From the NCBI GenBank assembly GCA_000828835.1, contig AP014633.1, positions 372,001 to 436,000 on the forward strand: a DNA stretch of 64,000 nucleotides. Direction: 5' to 3'. The notes below the pieces were generated by a model. It saw nothing but the letters and a program-made list of their open reading frames with translations, was not told where the DNA came from and did no database searches. The DNA is from Thioploca ingrica. Its GTDB lineage: Bacteria; Pseudomonadota; Gammaproteobacteria; Beggiatoales; Beggiatoaceae. The stretch's first letter is position 1. Each line of letters opens with the position of its first letter. Made by a program: the position numbers and the translations under genes. Of this stretch, positions 21,990 through 30,195 are shown piece after piece.

Positions 21990-22394
21990 ATGCAGGTCTA
22001 CGAGAAAATCCGATTACTGCGTCGACTCAAAGGCTGGTCACAGGAGGAAATGGCTCATCATTTGGAGATGTCAGTGAGTGGTTACGGTGGCATGGAACGC
22101 GGTGAAACGGATATTCCGTTGTCAAGATTGCAACTCATTGCTAAGGTATTTGAAGTTAGTTTACCAGAGTTTTTTGATTTAAATGAGAAAAATATTTGCT
22201 ACGTTGGAGATAATAATACCCTGACTTATTCATCACAAATCAATTTTCTGTCTCCTCATTCAATCGCACTCCAATACGAACTTGAAAAATCCCGCCTCCT
22301 ACTCGAACAGCAAACCAAAGAAATTGAATTACTCCGACAACAAAATACCGATTTAAGAGCCATGATGAGGTTGTTGCAACTAGAAACAAAGTAA
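21990..22394 (+). CDS. XRE-family helix-turn-helix regulator
   Basis: A 134-residue DNA-binding protein. An N-terminal Cro/C1-type HTH (residues ~4-60, with GWSQEEMAHHLEMS and ERGETDIPLSRL) is followed by a linker and a Leu/Gln-rich helical tail (~95-134) likely to dimerise as a coiled coil. I chose ATG 21990, where the HTH begins and AGG lies upstream; the frame is open further upstream but crosses a decayed REP-like repeat. Targets unknown; the genes that follow are Uma2 genes. Confidence 0.85.
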   Translation: MQVYEKIRLLRRLKGWSQEEMAHHLEMSVSGYGGMERGETDIPLSRLQLIAKVFEVSLPEFFDLNEKNICYVGDNNTLTYSSQINFLSPHSIALQYELEKSRLLLEQQTKEIELLRQQNTDLRAMMRLLQLETK

Positions 22395-22474
22395 ACTAAC
22401 CTTGGAAGACTTAGTGTTTGTTTTTACGTCATGCTACTATTGGGGTCGTTCAAAAATTTGTTGGAGAAATCCTT

Positions 22475-23062
22475 ATGTTAACTGAAATGACTGCTATTAC
22501 TCCGATTAAAGTTTCTTCTTCATCCCCGTCGTCGTTGATTACGGGTGAAGAACTTGCAGCTATGGGAGACATTGGACGTACCGAATTAGTCAAGGGAGAA
22601 ATAATTTATCTTATGCCTACTGGACATCCTCATAGTTTTTATGAAGGCAATATGACCATTGCCTTAGGAATATTTGTACGAGAACATCAATTAGGTCGCG
22701 TATTACCTGGCGAAGTAGGTATCTATACCCATCGTCAACCCGATACCGTCCGCGGTGCCGATGTCGCTTTTATTTCTCACGAGCGCTTAGCCCAAGTTCA
22801 ATCCAAAAGCTTTCTAGATGTGTGTCCAGAACTGATTGTGGAAGTCATGTCTCCCGATGACGCTTGGAGCGAAGTTCACGAGAAATTAGAAGAATATTTT
22901 GCGGTCGATGCCAAACTGATTTGGGTGGTGGATCCGCGTCGGCAAAGGCTTCATGTCTACCATTCTCTCACCGACCTAGAGATATTGACCGTTCAAGACA
23001 CCCTAACCGGCGGTGAAGTCTTGCCCGGTTTTCAAGTGGCGGTGGCGGAATTGTTTACCTAA
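22475..23062 (+). CDS. Uma2 family (DUF820) PD-(D/E)XK-fold protein
   Basis: A 195-residue member of the Uma2/DUF820 family, predicted nucleases of the PD-(D/E)XK superfamily that multiply in cyanobacteria and filamentous sulfur bacteria. Visible signatures: ELVKGEIIYL near the N-terminus, GADVAF (acidic ligand), ELIVEVMSPDD (Glu and SPxD block), then KLEEYF and LIWVVDP. Start set at ATG 22475 with GGAG nine bases before. A second Uma2 gene begins 49 bases after its stop. Biochemical role is not established for the family. Confidence 0.9.
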   Translation: MLTEMTAITPIKVSSSSPSSLITGEELAAMGDIGRTELVKGEIIYLMPTGHPHSFYEGNMTIALGIFVREHQLGRVLPGEVGIYTHRQPDTVRGADVAFISHERLAQVQSKSFLDVCPELIVEVMSPDDAWSEVHEKLEEYFAVDAKLIWVVDPRRQRLHVYHSLTDLEILTVQDTLTGGEVLPGFQVAVAELFT

Positions 23063-23111
23063 AAAAGTAAAGTAAACTAACCGTTGAATAGCTAGATTTT
23101 GAGGTCACATT

Positions 23112-23792
23112 ATGAATTTTCCCACTCACATCACCCCCATTCTGCCTTTAGAAAATGGTGATAAACTCAGTCGAGACGAATTTGAACGCCGCTACAACGC
23201 GATGCCTAATCTTAAGAAAGCTGAACTGGTTGAAGGAATTGTTTATATGGCTTCTCCCTTACATTTTGAAAGTCATGGTAAACCACATGGGTTTATTCTA
23301 ACGTGGTTAGGTACCTATTGCGCAGCCACGCCTAGTGTGCATTTTGCTGACAATGCGACGGTGCGTTTAGACGAAGACACCGAGATACAACCGGATGCTT
23401 TGTTATTTCTACCACCAGCACAAGGCGGGCAGTGTCGTATTAGCGAAGATGATTTTCTAGTTGGGAGTCCGGAATTGATTGTTGAAATTGCCGCCAGCAG
23501 TGCTAGCTATGACTTGCACAGTAAACGCCGAATCTATCAGCGGTGCGGCGTACTGGAATATTTGATATGGGTGGTGTATGAACAGCGTTTCGAGTGGTTA
23601 CAATTACGGCAAGGGCAATATGTTCCTCTCCAACCTGATGCTATGGGGTTGTTGCGTAGCCAAGTATTTCCAGGGTTAGTTTTAGTGGTAGAGGCGTTAC
23701 TGACTGGAGATTTAGCCAAAGTGTTAGCTAAGTTACAACAGGGTCTGCAAACGACAGAACATACTGCTTTTGTTGAGAAATTATCGAAATGA
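23112..23792 (+). CDS. Uma2 family (DUF820) PD-(D/E)XK-fold protein
   Basis: A 226-residue Uma2 protein from a different branch than its neighbour: KAELVEGIVYMASP, then EIQPDALLFL, then SPELIVEIAASSASYDL and EYLIWVVYEQR. The family acidic residues are kept (Asp in QPDALL, Glu in LIVEIA). It follows the first Uma2 gene in the same direction and may share its transcript, but similarity between the two is low, so this is not a recent duplication. Confidence 0.9.
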   Translation: MNFPTHITPILPLENGDKLSRDEFERRYNAMPNLKKAELVEGIVYMASPLHFESHGKPHGFILTWLGTYCAATPSVHFADNATVRLDEDTEIQPDALLFLPPAQGGQCRISEDDFLVGSPELIVEIAASSASYDLHSKRRIYQRCGVLEYLIWVVYEQRFEWLQLRQGQYVPLQPDAMGLLRSQVFPGLVLVVEALLTGDLAKVLAKLQQGLQTTEHTAFVEKLSK

Positions 23793-23944
23793 AAAGCATT
23801 GACAGCGGGTCAATTCTACAAAAAACAGTCGTAACTGATGTTAAGGATTCATCGCGCATCTGGTTATGTTCACGTCGCCATTTCCCAAAATTTGCTACTG
23901 TTAGTCAAGAATGTTTAAGGAAGATTGGCAATGATGTCAAGATC

Positions 23945-24002
23945 TTAAATCCCCCCTGGCCCTTTTCAAAGGAAGGGGGGAATTCTTTAAATTGCTGTTA
24001 AT
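23945..24002. repeat. C/G-run hairpin, partial MITE-like element
   Basis: TCCCCCC-tggcccttttcaaaggaa-GGGGGGA followed by ATTCTTTAAATT...TTAATGG. In reverse it resembles the inside and one end of the MITE-like element at 60831. It may also act as a terminator between the Uma2 gene and the convergent subtilase gene. Confidence 0.45.
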
Positions 24003-24026
24003 GGTGCGCCTGAGTTATTGAGAGAC

Positions 24027-26018
24027 TCAGTTAAAATGAGCTGTGCAAGTTTTAGCAGTATCTAGTGTCACGATAATTTTATTAGTCTTACCGCTACAAT
24101 CGCCACTCCAACCACCCCAAGTACCGGTTTGCTTGTAAGCGAGTAGTTCAATTTGAGTGCCCACTTGATAATCCTTGGTATAGTCTGAGCAAGTCGGTTT
24201 GCAACTAAAATTCGCTGTTCCGGCTAAAGAGGCGTTAATATAACCCGTTCCCCCGCCGGTTTTGTTAACCGTTAAAGAGACGGTCGTATTTGAAGAAGTC
24301 GTCTCAAAAGTTGCAGTACATACTTTAGCGCTATTCATCGTTAGGGTGAGGGGGTTTGCGGTACCACTACAATCACCTCCCCATTGCTTGAATTGGTTAC
24401 CGCTATTAGCAGTCGCTTGGAGTGTAACGGCTTGTCCACTAGGATATTCTTTACTACACTGACTGCCACAAGAGATATTGCCATCCTGACTGGTCACTTG
24501 ACCGTTACTGGGTGAAGTAATCGTGAGAGAATACAGCGGAATAAAGGTTGCTGTGCACGTTTTAGCACTATTCATGGTTACCGTGATGGAGTTAGTTGTC
24601 CCACTACAAGCACCTCCCCATTGTTGGAATTGGTTACCGCTATTAGCAGTGGCTTGAAGCGTAACAGCTTGTCCGCTCGAATAATTGGCAACACAATTGC
24701 TGCCACAATCAATTGTTCCATCTGAACTACTGACTTTACCGTTACCAGAAAGAGTAACCGTTAATGGGTAAGTTTGAATGCTCACGGGTTCAAAAGTAGC
24801 AGTACACGTTTTTGCACTATTCATGGTTACTGTAATTGGGTTGGTTGTCCCATTACAATCGCCTCCCCATTGCTTGAACTGATTACCGCTATTAGCAGTG
24901 GCTTGAAGCGTAATGGCTTGTCCGTCAAGATAATCAGCAGCACAATTACTACCACAATCAATTGTTCCATCTGAACTACTGACTTTACCATTGCCAGAAA
25001 GAGTGACCGTTAAAGGATAAGTTATTGAGGTACTACTCGTAGTCGCATTAAAAATAGCAGTACATGTTTTAGCGGTATTTAGTGTCACGATAATTTTATT
25101 AGTCTTACCGCTACAATCGCCACTCCAACCACCCCAAGTACCGGTTTGCTTGTAAGCGAGTAGTTCAATTTGAGTGCCCACTGGATAGTTCTTGGTATAG
25201 CTTGGACAAGTCGGTTTGCAACTAAAATCTGCTGTTCCGGCTAAAGAGGCGTTAATATAACCCGTTCCCCCACCGGTTTTGTTAACCGTTAAGGAAACGG
25301 TCGCAGAAGTTGTCTCAAAAGTTGCAGTACATGTTTTAGCACTATTCATGGTTAGGGTGAGGGGATTTGTGGTCCCACTACAAGCACCTCCCCATTGCTT
25401 CAACCGGTTACCGCTATTAGCAGTCGCTTGGAGTGTAACAGATTGTCCACTAGGATATTCTTTACTACACTGACTGCCACAAGAGATATATCCATCTTGG
25501 CTGGTTACATTACCGTTACTGGGTGAAGTAATCGTGAGCGAATAGAGGGGAATAAAGGTTGCTGTGCACGTTTTGGCACTATTCATAGTTACCGTGAAAG
25601 GGTTGGTTGTCCCACTACAATCACCTCCCCATTGTTGGAATTGGTTACCGCTATTAGCAGTGGCTTGGAGCGTGACGACTTGTCCACTAGGATATTCTTT
25701 ACTACATTGACTGCCACAAGAGATATTGCCATCTTGGCTGGTTACATTACCGTTACTGGGTGAAGTAATCGTGAGCGAATAGAGGGGAATAAAGGTTGCT
25801 GTGCACGTTTTGGCACTATTCATAGTTACCGTGATGGAGTTGGTTGTCCCACTACAAGCACCTCCCCATTGTTGGAATTGGTTACCGCTATTAGCAGTGC
25901 CCTGGAGCGTAACGGCTTGTCCGCTTGAATAATTGGCAACACAACTACCGCCACAATCAATTTTTCCATCTGAACTGTTAACTTTACCGTTACTAGGAGA
26001 ATTAATGGTCAAGGTGTA
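24027..26018. repeat. Tandem repeats in the subtilase gene (two A-A-A-B blocks)
   Basis: About 2 kb of near-identical ~225-base units. The B unit at about 24050-24290 is nearly the same DNA as that at about 25070-25310, and the A units around them match in order, so one block of roughly 1 kb appears to have been duplicated. Assembly errors are possible in such a region. Confidence 0.8.
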
Positions 26019-27386
26019 CTGAGGTGTGATTTGTACCAAAAATGGAGCAAGATTAATTCGCGACTTAGTAATATTATTCCTGGTATCTGTTATTGGAACT
26101 CCATTATTTTTTAAGTCGGTTAACAGGGAGTCAACCGTTGCTGTTGGAAACATTGATTTCAGAATAGCCCATGCTCCAGAGACATGAGGTGCTGCCATCG
26201 AAGTACCACTTTTTAAACCCATTTCTCCACCGGGTAGAGTGGATTCAATGTCGACACCTGGCGCTAATACATCCAGGAAACTGGCACTATTAGAAAAATA
26301 GGCAACGTTATCTGAGTTATCCGTTGCCCCAACACTGATAGTACTAGAAACACAAGCTGGCGCACTTAAACTATTAGTATAACCACTATTACCAGAAGCA
26401 ACGATAGTTACTATGCCAACAGATTTAAGATTATTAATAATCGCTGCTCTTGAATCGGTATCACAAGCTGCAGTGTATTGACCACCTCCCAAACTCATGT
26501 TGATAGCGGCGATAGGCGGATTAACACTGTTATAGTTAAGCTGAACCCATTCTAAAGCCGCTATTTGGTCAGAAACATAGGAAGCTGGCATACTATAGTA
26601 GTTAGAAAATACTTGTTCGGCGATGAGTTTGCTTCCCGTTGCGACACCGGTAACAATCCCGGCGACATGTGTCCCATGATCGCAGTAACTCGAAAAAGGA
26701 CAAGGTACTGCTGCTCCTTCTCCGTCTTGAGTAGTACTCCCATTTGGGCACTGTTTAGAAAAACAAAGTTCTCTTATGACTTTTCCGGCTAACTGGGGAT
26801 GAGTTTTATCAACGCCGGTGTCTAAAAGGACTACCGTTTGTCCTTGTCCAGTATAACCACTTTGCCAAGCCTGATTGGCTCCAATTAAAGGAACGCTATC
26901 CGTCAGGAGAAGTTCATCTGGAGAATCTAACTCAATTTGTTTTATTCCTGGGATTTTTTGCAGCTCAGACAAAAGTTTACTATCCACTTCCATACCCAGA
27001 TAGGGAACCGTCACGAACTCTTTAATGTTGAGGTTAGAACCTTTTTTTCTAAGAATAGACGTACCCTGGGCTTGAGTAAGCCGATCTTTAAATGTATCCT
27101 GCGCTAATTTTATAGTGTCCCTTTGTGTTTTAATACGTTCCGCTGCTTTGGAAGTTTTAGGTTTTCCTTCTGCTTTCCAGGGGATATCCAATTTAACCAG
27201 GATACGAACACTATCATTCTGTTGGATTTGCTCCAATACGTCCTCAGGGATAGTCACATCAGCCAAGCTGGTTGTTACCCAGAGTAAATTGAATAGTAAT
27301 AAAGTGATTATGCTACTTACCATATTGGTTAGAAACCAATTATTGGGGGTAATAAGTCTAAAGCAAAAAAACTTTTGCAGTTTCAT
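24027..27386 (-). CDS. Secreted subtilisin-like (S8) peptidase with repeat tail
   Basis: A 1119-residue exported serine peptidase. Signal sequence/anchor near 20-43, an inhibitor-I9-like propeptide (~55-155), then the S8 domain with catalytic Asp189 (LLDTGVD), His237 (DHGTH), oxyanion Asn333 (SGNSG) and Ser396 (GTSMAAP). All are present, so it should be active. Residues ~457-1119 are eight ~75-residue repeats of the divergent InlB-B type (LTI..P.NG.V.S..G.I.CG..C, then QWGG.CSGT, then NSAKTCTATF). They are arranged A-A-A-B-A-A-A-B, where B is a distinct unit (LTVNKTGGGTGYINAS). Each unit has paired cysteines. Likely released or attached at the surface. Substrate unknown. Confidence 0.93.
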   Translation of the reverse strand: MKLQKFFCFRLITPNNWFLTNMVSSIITLLLFNLLWVTTSLADVTIPEDVLEQIQQNDSVRILVKLDIPWKAEGKPKTSKAAERIKTQRDTIKLAQDTFKDRLTQAQGTSILRKKGSNLNIKEFVTVPYLGMEVDSKLLSELQKIPGIKQIELDSPDELLLTDSVPLIGANQAWQSGYTGQGQTVVLLDTGVDKTHPQLAGKVIRELCFSKQCPNGSTTQDGEGAAVPCPFSSYCDHGTHVAGIVTGVATGSKLIAEQVFSNYYSMPASYVSDQIAALEWVQLNYNSVNPPIAAINMSLGGGQYTAACDTDSRAAIINNLKSVGIVTIVASGNSGYTNSLSAPACVSSTISVGATDNSDNVAYFSNSASFLDVLAPGVDIESTLPGGEMGLKSGTSMAAPHVSGAWAILKSMFPTATVDSLLTDLKNNGVPITDTRNNITKSRINLAPFLVQITPQYTLTINSPSNGKVNSSDGKIDCGGSCVANYSSGQAVTLQGTANSGNQFQQWGGACSGTTNSITVTMNSAKTCTATFIPLYSLTITSPSNGNVTSQDGNISCGSQCSKEYPSGQVVTLQATANSGNQFQQWGGDCSGTTNPFTVTMNSAKTCTATFIPLYSLTITSPSNGNVTSQDGYISCGSQCSKEYPSGQSVTLQATANSGNRLKQWGGACSGTTNPLTLTMNSAKTCTATFETTSATVSLTVNKTGGGTGYINASLAGTADFSCKPTCPSYTKNYPVGTQIELLAYKQTGTWGGWSGDCSGKTNKIIVTLNTAKTCTAIFNATTSSTSITYPLTVTLSGNGKVSSSDGTIDCGSNCAADYLDGQAITLQATANSGNQFKQWGGDCNGTTNPITVTMNSAKTCTATFEPVSIQTYPLTVTLSGNGKVSSSDGTIDCGSNCVANYSSGQAVTLQATANSGNQFQQWGGACSGTTNSITVTMNSAKTCTATFIPLYSLTITSPSNGQVTSQDGNISCGSQCSKEYPSGQAVTLQATANSGNQFKQWGGDCSGTANPLTLTMNSAKVCTATFETTSSNTTVSLTVNKTGGGTGYINASLAGTANFSCKPTCSDYTKDYQVGTQIELLAYKQTGTWGGWSGDCSGKTNKIIVTLDTAKTCTAHFN

Positions 27387-27954
27387 TCTGGTTCTCCGTT
27401 ATTACCAGAGTATGTTGCCATTAACATACCTTAAAAATTTAAGAAGGATGATTAGTTGGCATTAATGATTGCCATCTCATGTTGAATATTGTTTCCTACC
27501 TAAATCTTACCTTGAATAAATAGCTCACCTAAACTAACACTAAGAAATAACTGTAATTTTATTTAAAAATATGGTGAGCACTAGATTCCTTTCTATTTTT
27601 TCCCGGTTAACCTAACTCATTTTAAAAAAAACTAATTTTTCCCGGTCAGGTTTAAAATCAGTTTTTTTATAGAGTTAATATCGATTTTTATTATTTTAAC
27701 AATTTTAATGTTAGCATACTTAAAGTTTAATTACTAGAGATTATAAAAAATGAGGGGCAGTTTCAATTTTTATTAGTGAAACTAAAATAAGCAAAATTTA
27801 TTCCTTAACTATTTAATTTATTCAATGGTTCGGACTGTTGTTATAATTAAAATCGGTGCACTACAACTATCACCTAACGCACCTTACCGAACGAAAACCA
27901 TCTGAAATTGTTGTATTGTTGTTATTAAAAACTAAAAATTAAATAACTAAGCGA
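27387..27954. other. Intergenic region, nothing recognised
   Basis: 568 AT-rich bases between two genes on the minus strand. It should hold the subtilase promoter. I see no gene, RNA or clear repeat. Confidence 0.5.
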
Positions 27955-29052
27955 TTAGGTTGAATGAGGACTTTCCCAATAAAGATGAGAACTCATTTCT
28001 TGTAAGCGACTTAAAGTCCGTTGAAATTGAAAATATTGCCGCTGTCCGGTATATAATTGTTCAGCCAGAAGCGTTGCTGAAATGATTAGCTTAACTTTAT
28101 GTTCGTAAAATTCATCAATTAAATTAATAAGTCGCAGTACTTTATCTTCTTCCATATCATTCATCCCATGAATATCGCTAATAATTATTGTGCTGAAACG
28201 TTTAGCTAATTCAATATAATCTGCAACCGCTCTGGGAATATTGCATAGGGCTTGAAATTGAAACCAGACTACCTGATTGGTATAACGTACCGTTGGAATT
28301 TGACGACCATTAATCTCTAAAACACCGTGCTTTACTCTTTGCTCAAGCGCAAGGTATTCAAATTGGTTGAGTAATTGTTGATGAGTTTCATTGGTCAACG
28401 GATAATAATAAGTTTTACGCTTTCCCAAATGGCGAAAACGATAATCTACACCACTGTCTAAGTGAATGATATCGGTATTTTCCTTAATTAACTTAATTGC
28501 CGGTAAAAAACGTTCCCGCTGTAATCCATTCTGATACAAGTCATCTGGTGCGATGTTTGAGGTCATTATTAAAATCACTTGCCGATCAAACAGAGCTTTT
28601 AATAAACCACTCAATAACATAGCATCAGTAATATCAGCAACATGAAATTCATCTAAATAAATTATTCGGGTTTGTTTGGCAATTTGATCGGCTAGCAACA
28701 GCAAAGGATTCCGTTTATGCGTTAATTGTTTCAATTCGTGGTGAATGAAACGCATGAAATGATGGAAATGGAAACGTTTTTTTTGTTTAATGGGTAAATA
28801 ATGATAAAAATTATCAACGAGATAAGTTTTGCCACGGCCAACGCCACCCCATAAATAAAAACCTCGTATTTTAGGTAACTTAGACGGTAACAGCTTAGAG
28901 AATACATTTCGGTAACTAACGCGAGTTAAGTCTGCTTGGATTAATTCGTCATAAAGTTGTTGAAACCGATGTACGACTGATTCTTGTACCGCATCCGCAA
29001 CAAAATCAGCTCGCTGCAAATTAGTTTGATAGTGTTTTAAAAGCGTAGTCAT
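27955..29052 (-). CDS. zapE: ZapE/AFG1-like cell-division ATPase
   Basis: A 365-residue ATPase of the AFG1/ZapE family, which associates with the FtsZ ring in gammaproteobacteria. Walker A GGVGRGKT lies at ~69-76 and Walker B IIYLDEF at ~130-136, with the family segments FHFHHFMRFIHHEL and IMTSNIAPDDLY. Length matches the family (E. coli ~375). It starts at an ATG about 80 bases beyond the hsp20 terminator, so it is probably transcribed on its own. Confidence 0.93.
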   Translation of the reverse strand: MTTLLKHYQTNLQRADFVADAVQESVVHRFQQLYDELIQADLTRVSYRNVFSKLLPSKLPKIRGFYLWGGVGRGKTYLVDNFYHYLPIKQKKRFHFHHFMRFIHHELKQLTHKRNPLLLLADQIAKQTRIIYLDEFHVADITDAMLLSGLLKALFDRQVILIMTSNIAPDDLYQNGLQRERFLPAIKLIKENTDIIHLDSGVDYRFRHLGKRKTYYYPLTNETHQQLLNQFEYLALEQRVKHGVLEINGRQIPTVRYTNQVVWFQFQALCNIPRAVADYIELAKRFSTIIISDIHGMNDMEEDKVLRLINLIDEFYEHKVKLIISATLLAEQLYTGQRQYFQFQRTLSRLQEMSSHLYWESPHST

Positions 29053-29125
29053 GAATTCTTTACCTATTACTCGTCGGTTGCTTTACTATATAAATATAGC
29101 AGATAAATAAAAATACTCTGCGTAT

Positions 29126-29165
29126 AAAAAAATCGCCCTATCATCTTTCTCGATAATAGGGCGAT
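29126..29165 (-). terminator. Rho-independent terminator of hsp20
   Basis: ATCGCCCTAT / ATAGGGCGAT is a perfect 10-bp stem. Read on the minus strand it is followed by a run of seven T. It ends the hsp20 transcript before zapE. Confidence 0.9.
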
Positions 29166-29225
29166 GAGTTGCTACTCAGTAAACGGGGTCAGTGTTTATC
29201 TACCCCCGGTTTAAAAAAAAGTTTA

Positions 29226-29669
29226 TCAACTGACTTTGATTTCGATTCGCCGTGGTTGTGCCGCTGCTTTCTTGGGAATGGTGATTTCGAGGACACCATT
29301 CTTACCCGTAGCGGAAATGCCTTCTGCATCGGCGGTATCTGGCAAACTAAAGCGGCGATAGAAAGAACCATAGACACGTTCCACTCGTTTGTAGTTATTG
29401 CTGTCTGGTTGACTCTCTGATTGGCGTTCCCCTTTAATGGTAAGTACCCCATTTTCCATGAAAACTTCCACTTCTTTGGGATCAATACCCGGAACATCAA
29501 CATGAATCACAAAACGTTGTTCTTCTTCTTTGATATCCACAGCGGGCATCCAAGTACTTGTCGCTATGGCTGAGTCACCCGGAGTCTGATTGCCATAATG
29601 TCCTAAAAATTGTTCCAATTCTTTATGGAATTGATTCAACATTCTCCAGGGTTCGTATACAGTTAACAT
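29226..29669 (-). CDS. Small heat-shock protein, Hsp20/alpha-crystallin family
   Basis: A 147-residue ATP-independent holdase. The alpha-crystallin domain (~40-135) shows VDIKEEEQRFVIHVDVPG, then GVLTIKGER, RRFSLP and NGVLEITIPK; the C-terminal PRRIEIKVS tail contains the I-x-I anchor. Start chosen at ATG 29669, with AAGGAGG six bases upstream, rather than an upstream in-frame start. A heat-shock promoter precedes it, so control by sigma-32 is likely. Confidence 0.95.
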   Translation of the reverse strand: MLTVYEPWRMLNQFHKELEQFLGHYGNQTPGDSAIATSTWMPAVDIKEEEQRFVIHVDVPGIDPKEVEVFMENGVLTIKGERQSESQPDSNNYKRVERVYGSFYRRFSLPDTADAEGISATGKNGVLEITIPKKAAAQPRRIEIKVS

Positions 29670-29709
29670 AATTGACCTCCTTAACAAAGTAAATAGGATT
29701 TAATGGAAT

Positions 29710-29737
29710 ATATAAGGACAATCGTCTAGGTTTCAAG
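29710..29737 (-). promoter_or_regulatory. Sigma-32 (heat-shock) promoter of hsp20
   Basis: On the minus strand CTTGAAA is followed after 13 bases by CCTTATAT, close to the sigma-32 consensus CTTGAAA-N(13-17)-CCCCATNT. It ends about 40 bases before the hsp20 start. The AT-rich 29738-30195 stretch beyond it holds nothing else I recognise. Confidence 0.75.
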
Positions 29738-30195
29738 TCTAATTTAAATGTTAATAATCAATTAATTAATAGTAAATATTGCTTAGAACACTATATAAGG
29801 ATATGGGTTTTCATTTCAATAGGAAATTAAATCTTTTTTAGCGCATAAAAAATGTAAAAATCTAAACCACTTGTTGTAGATAAACCAGATATTTTTCAAT
29901 TTATTAATTTTTTATATTGATCTTAATTTTTTACATCTCTTGGTTAATAACTTTGTTTAAATGGTAATATTTAAATATCAGCCACCTTAATTTTTTAGTA
30001 GAATATATAATTATTCAATTATTTACATAATAAATCGGGCGTAATTGACTTTTACCGCTGGCTATTTCGCATCAAACTGAGTTGGTTCAATAAACAATTT
30101 TTGGTTGAACTGACTCCCGCTTTTATGAGATAAAATAATAAAATTCTCAATTAAAACACTTCGGTGTTTATTATTATTAACTCTGCTAGGTAGTT

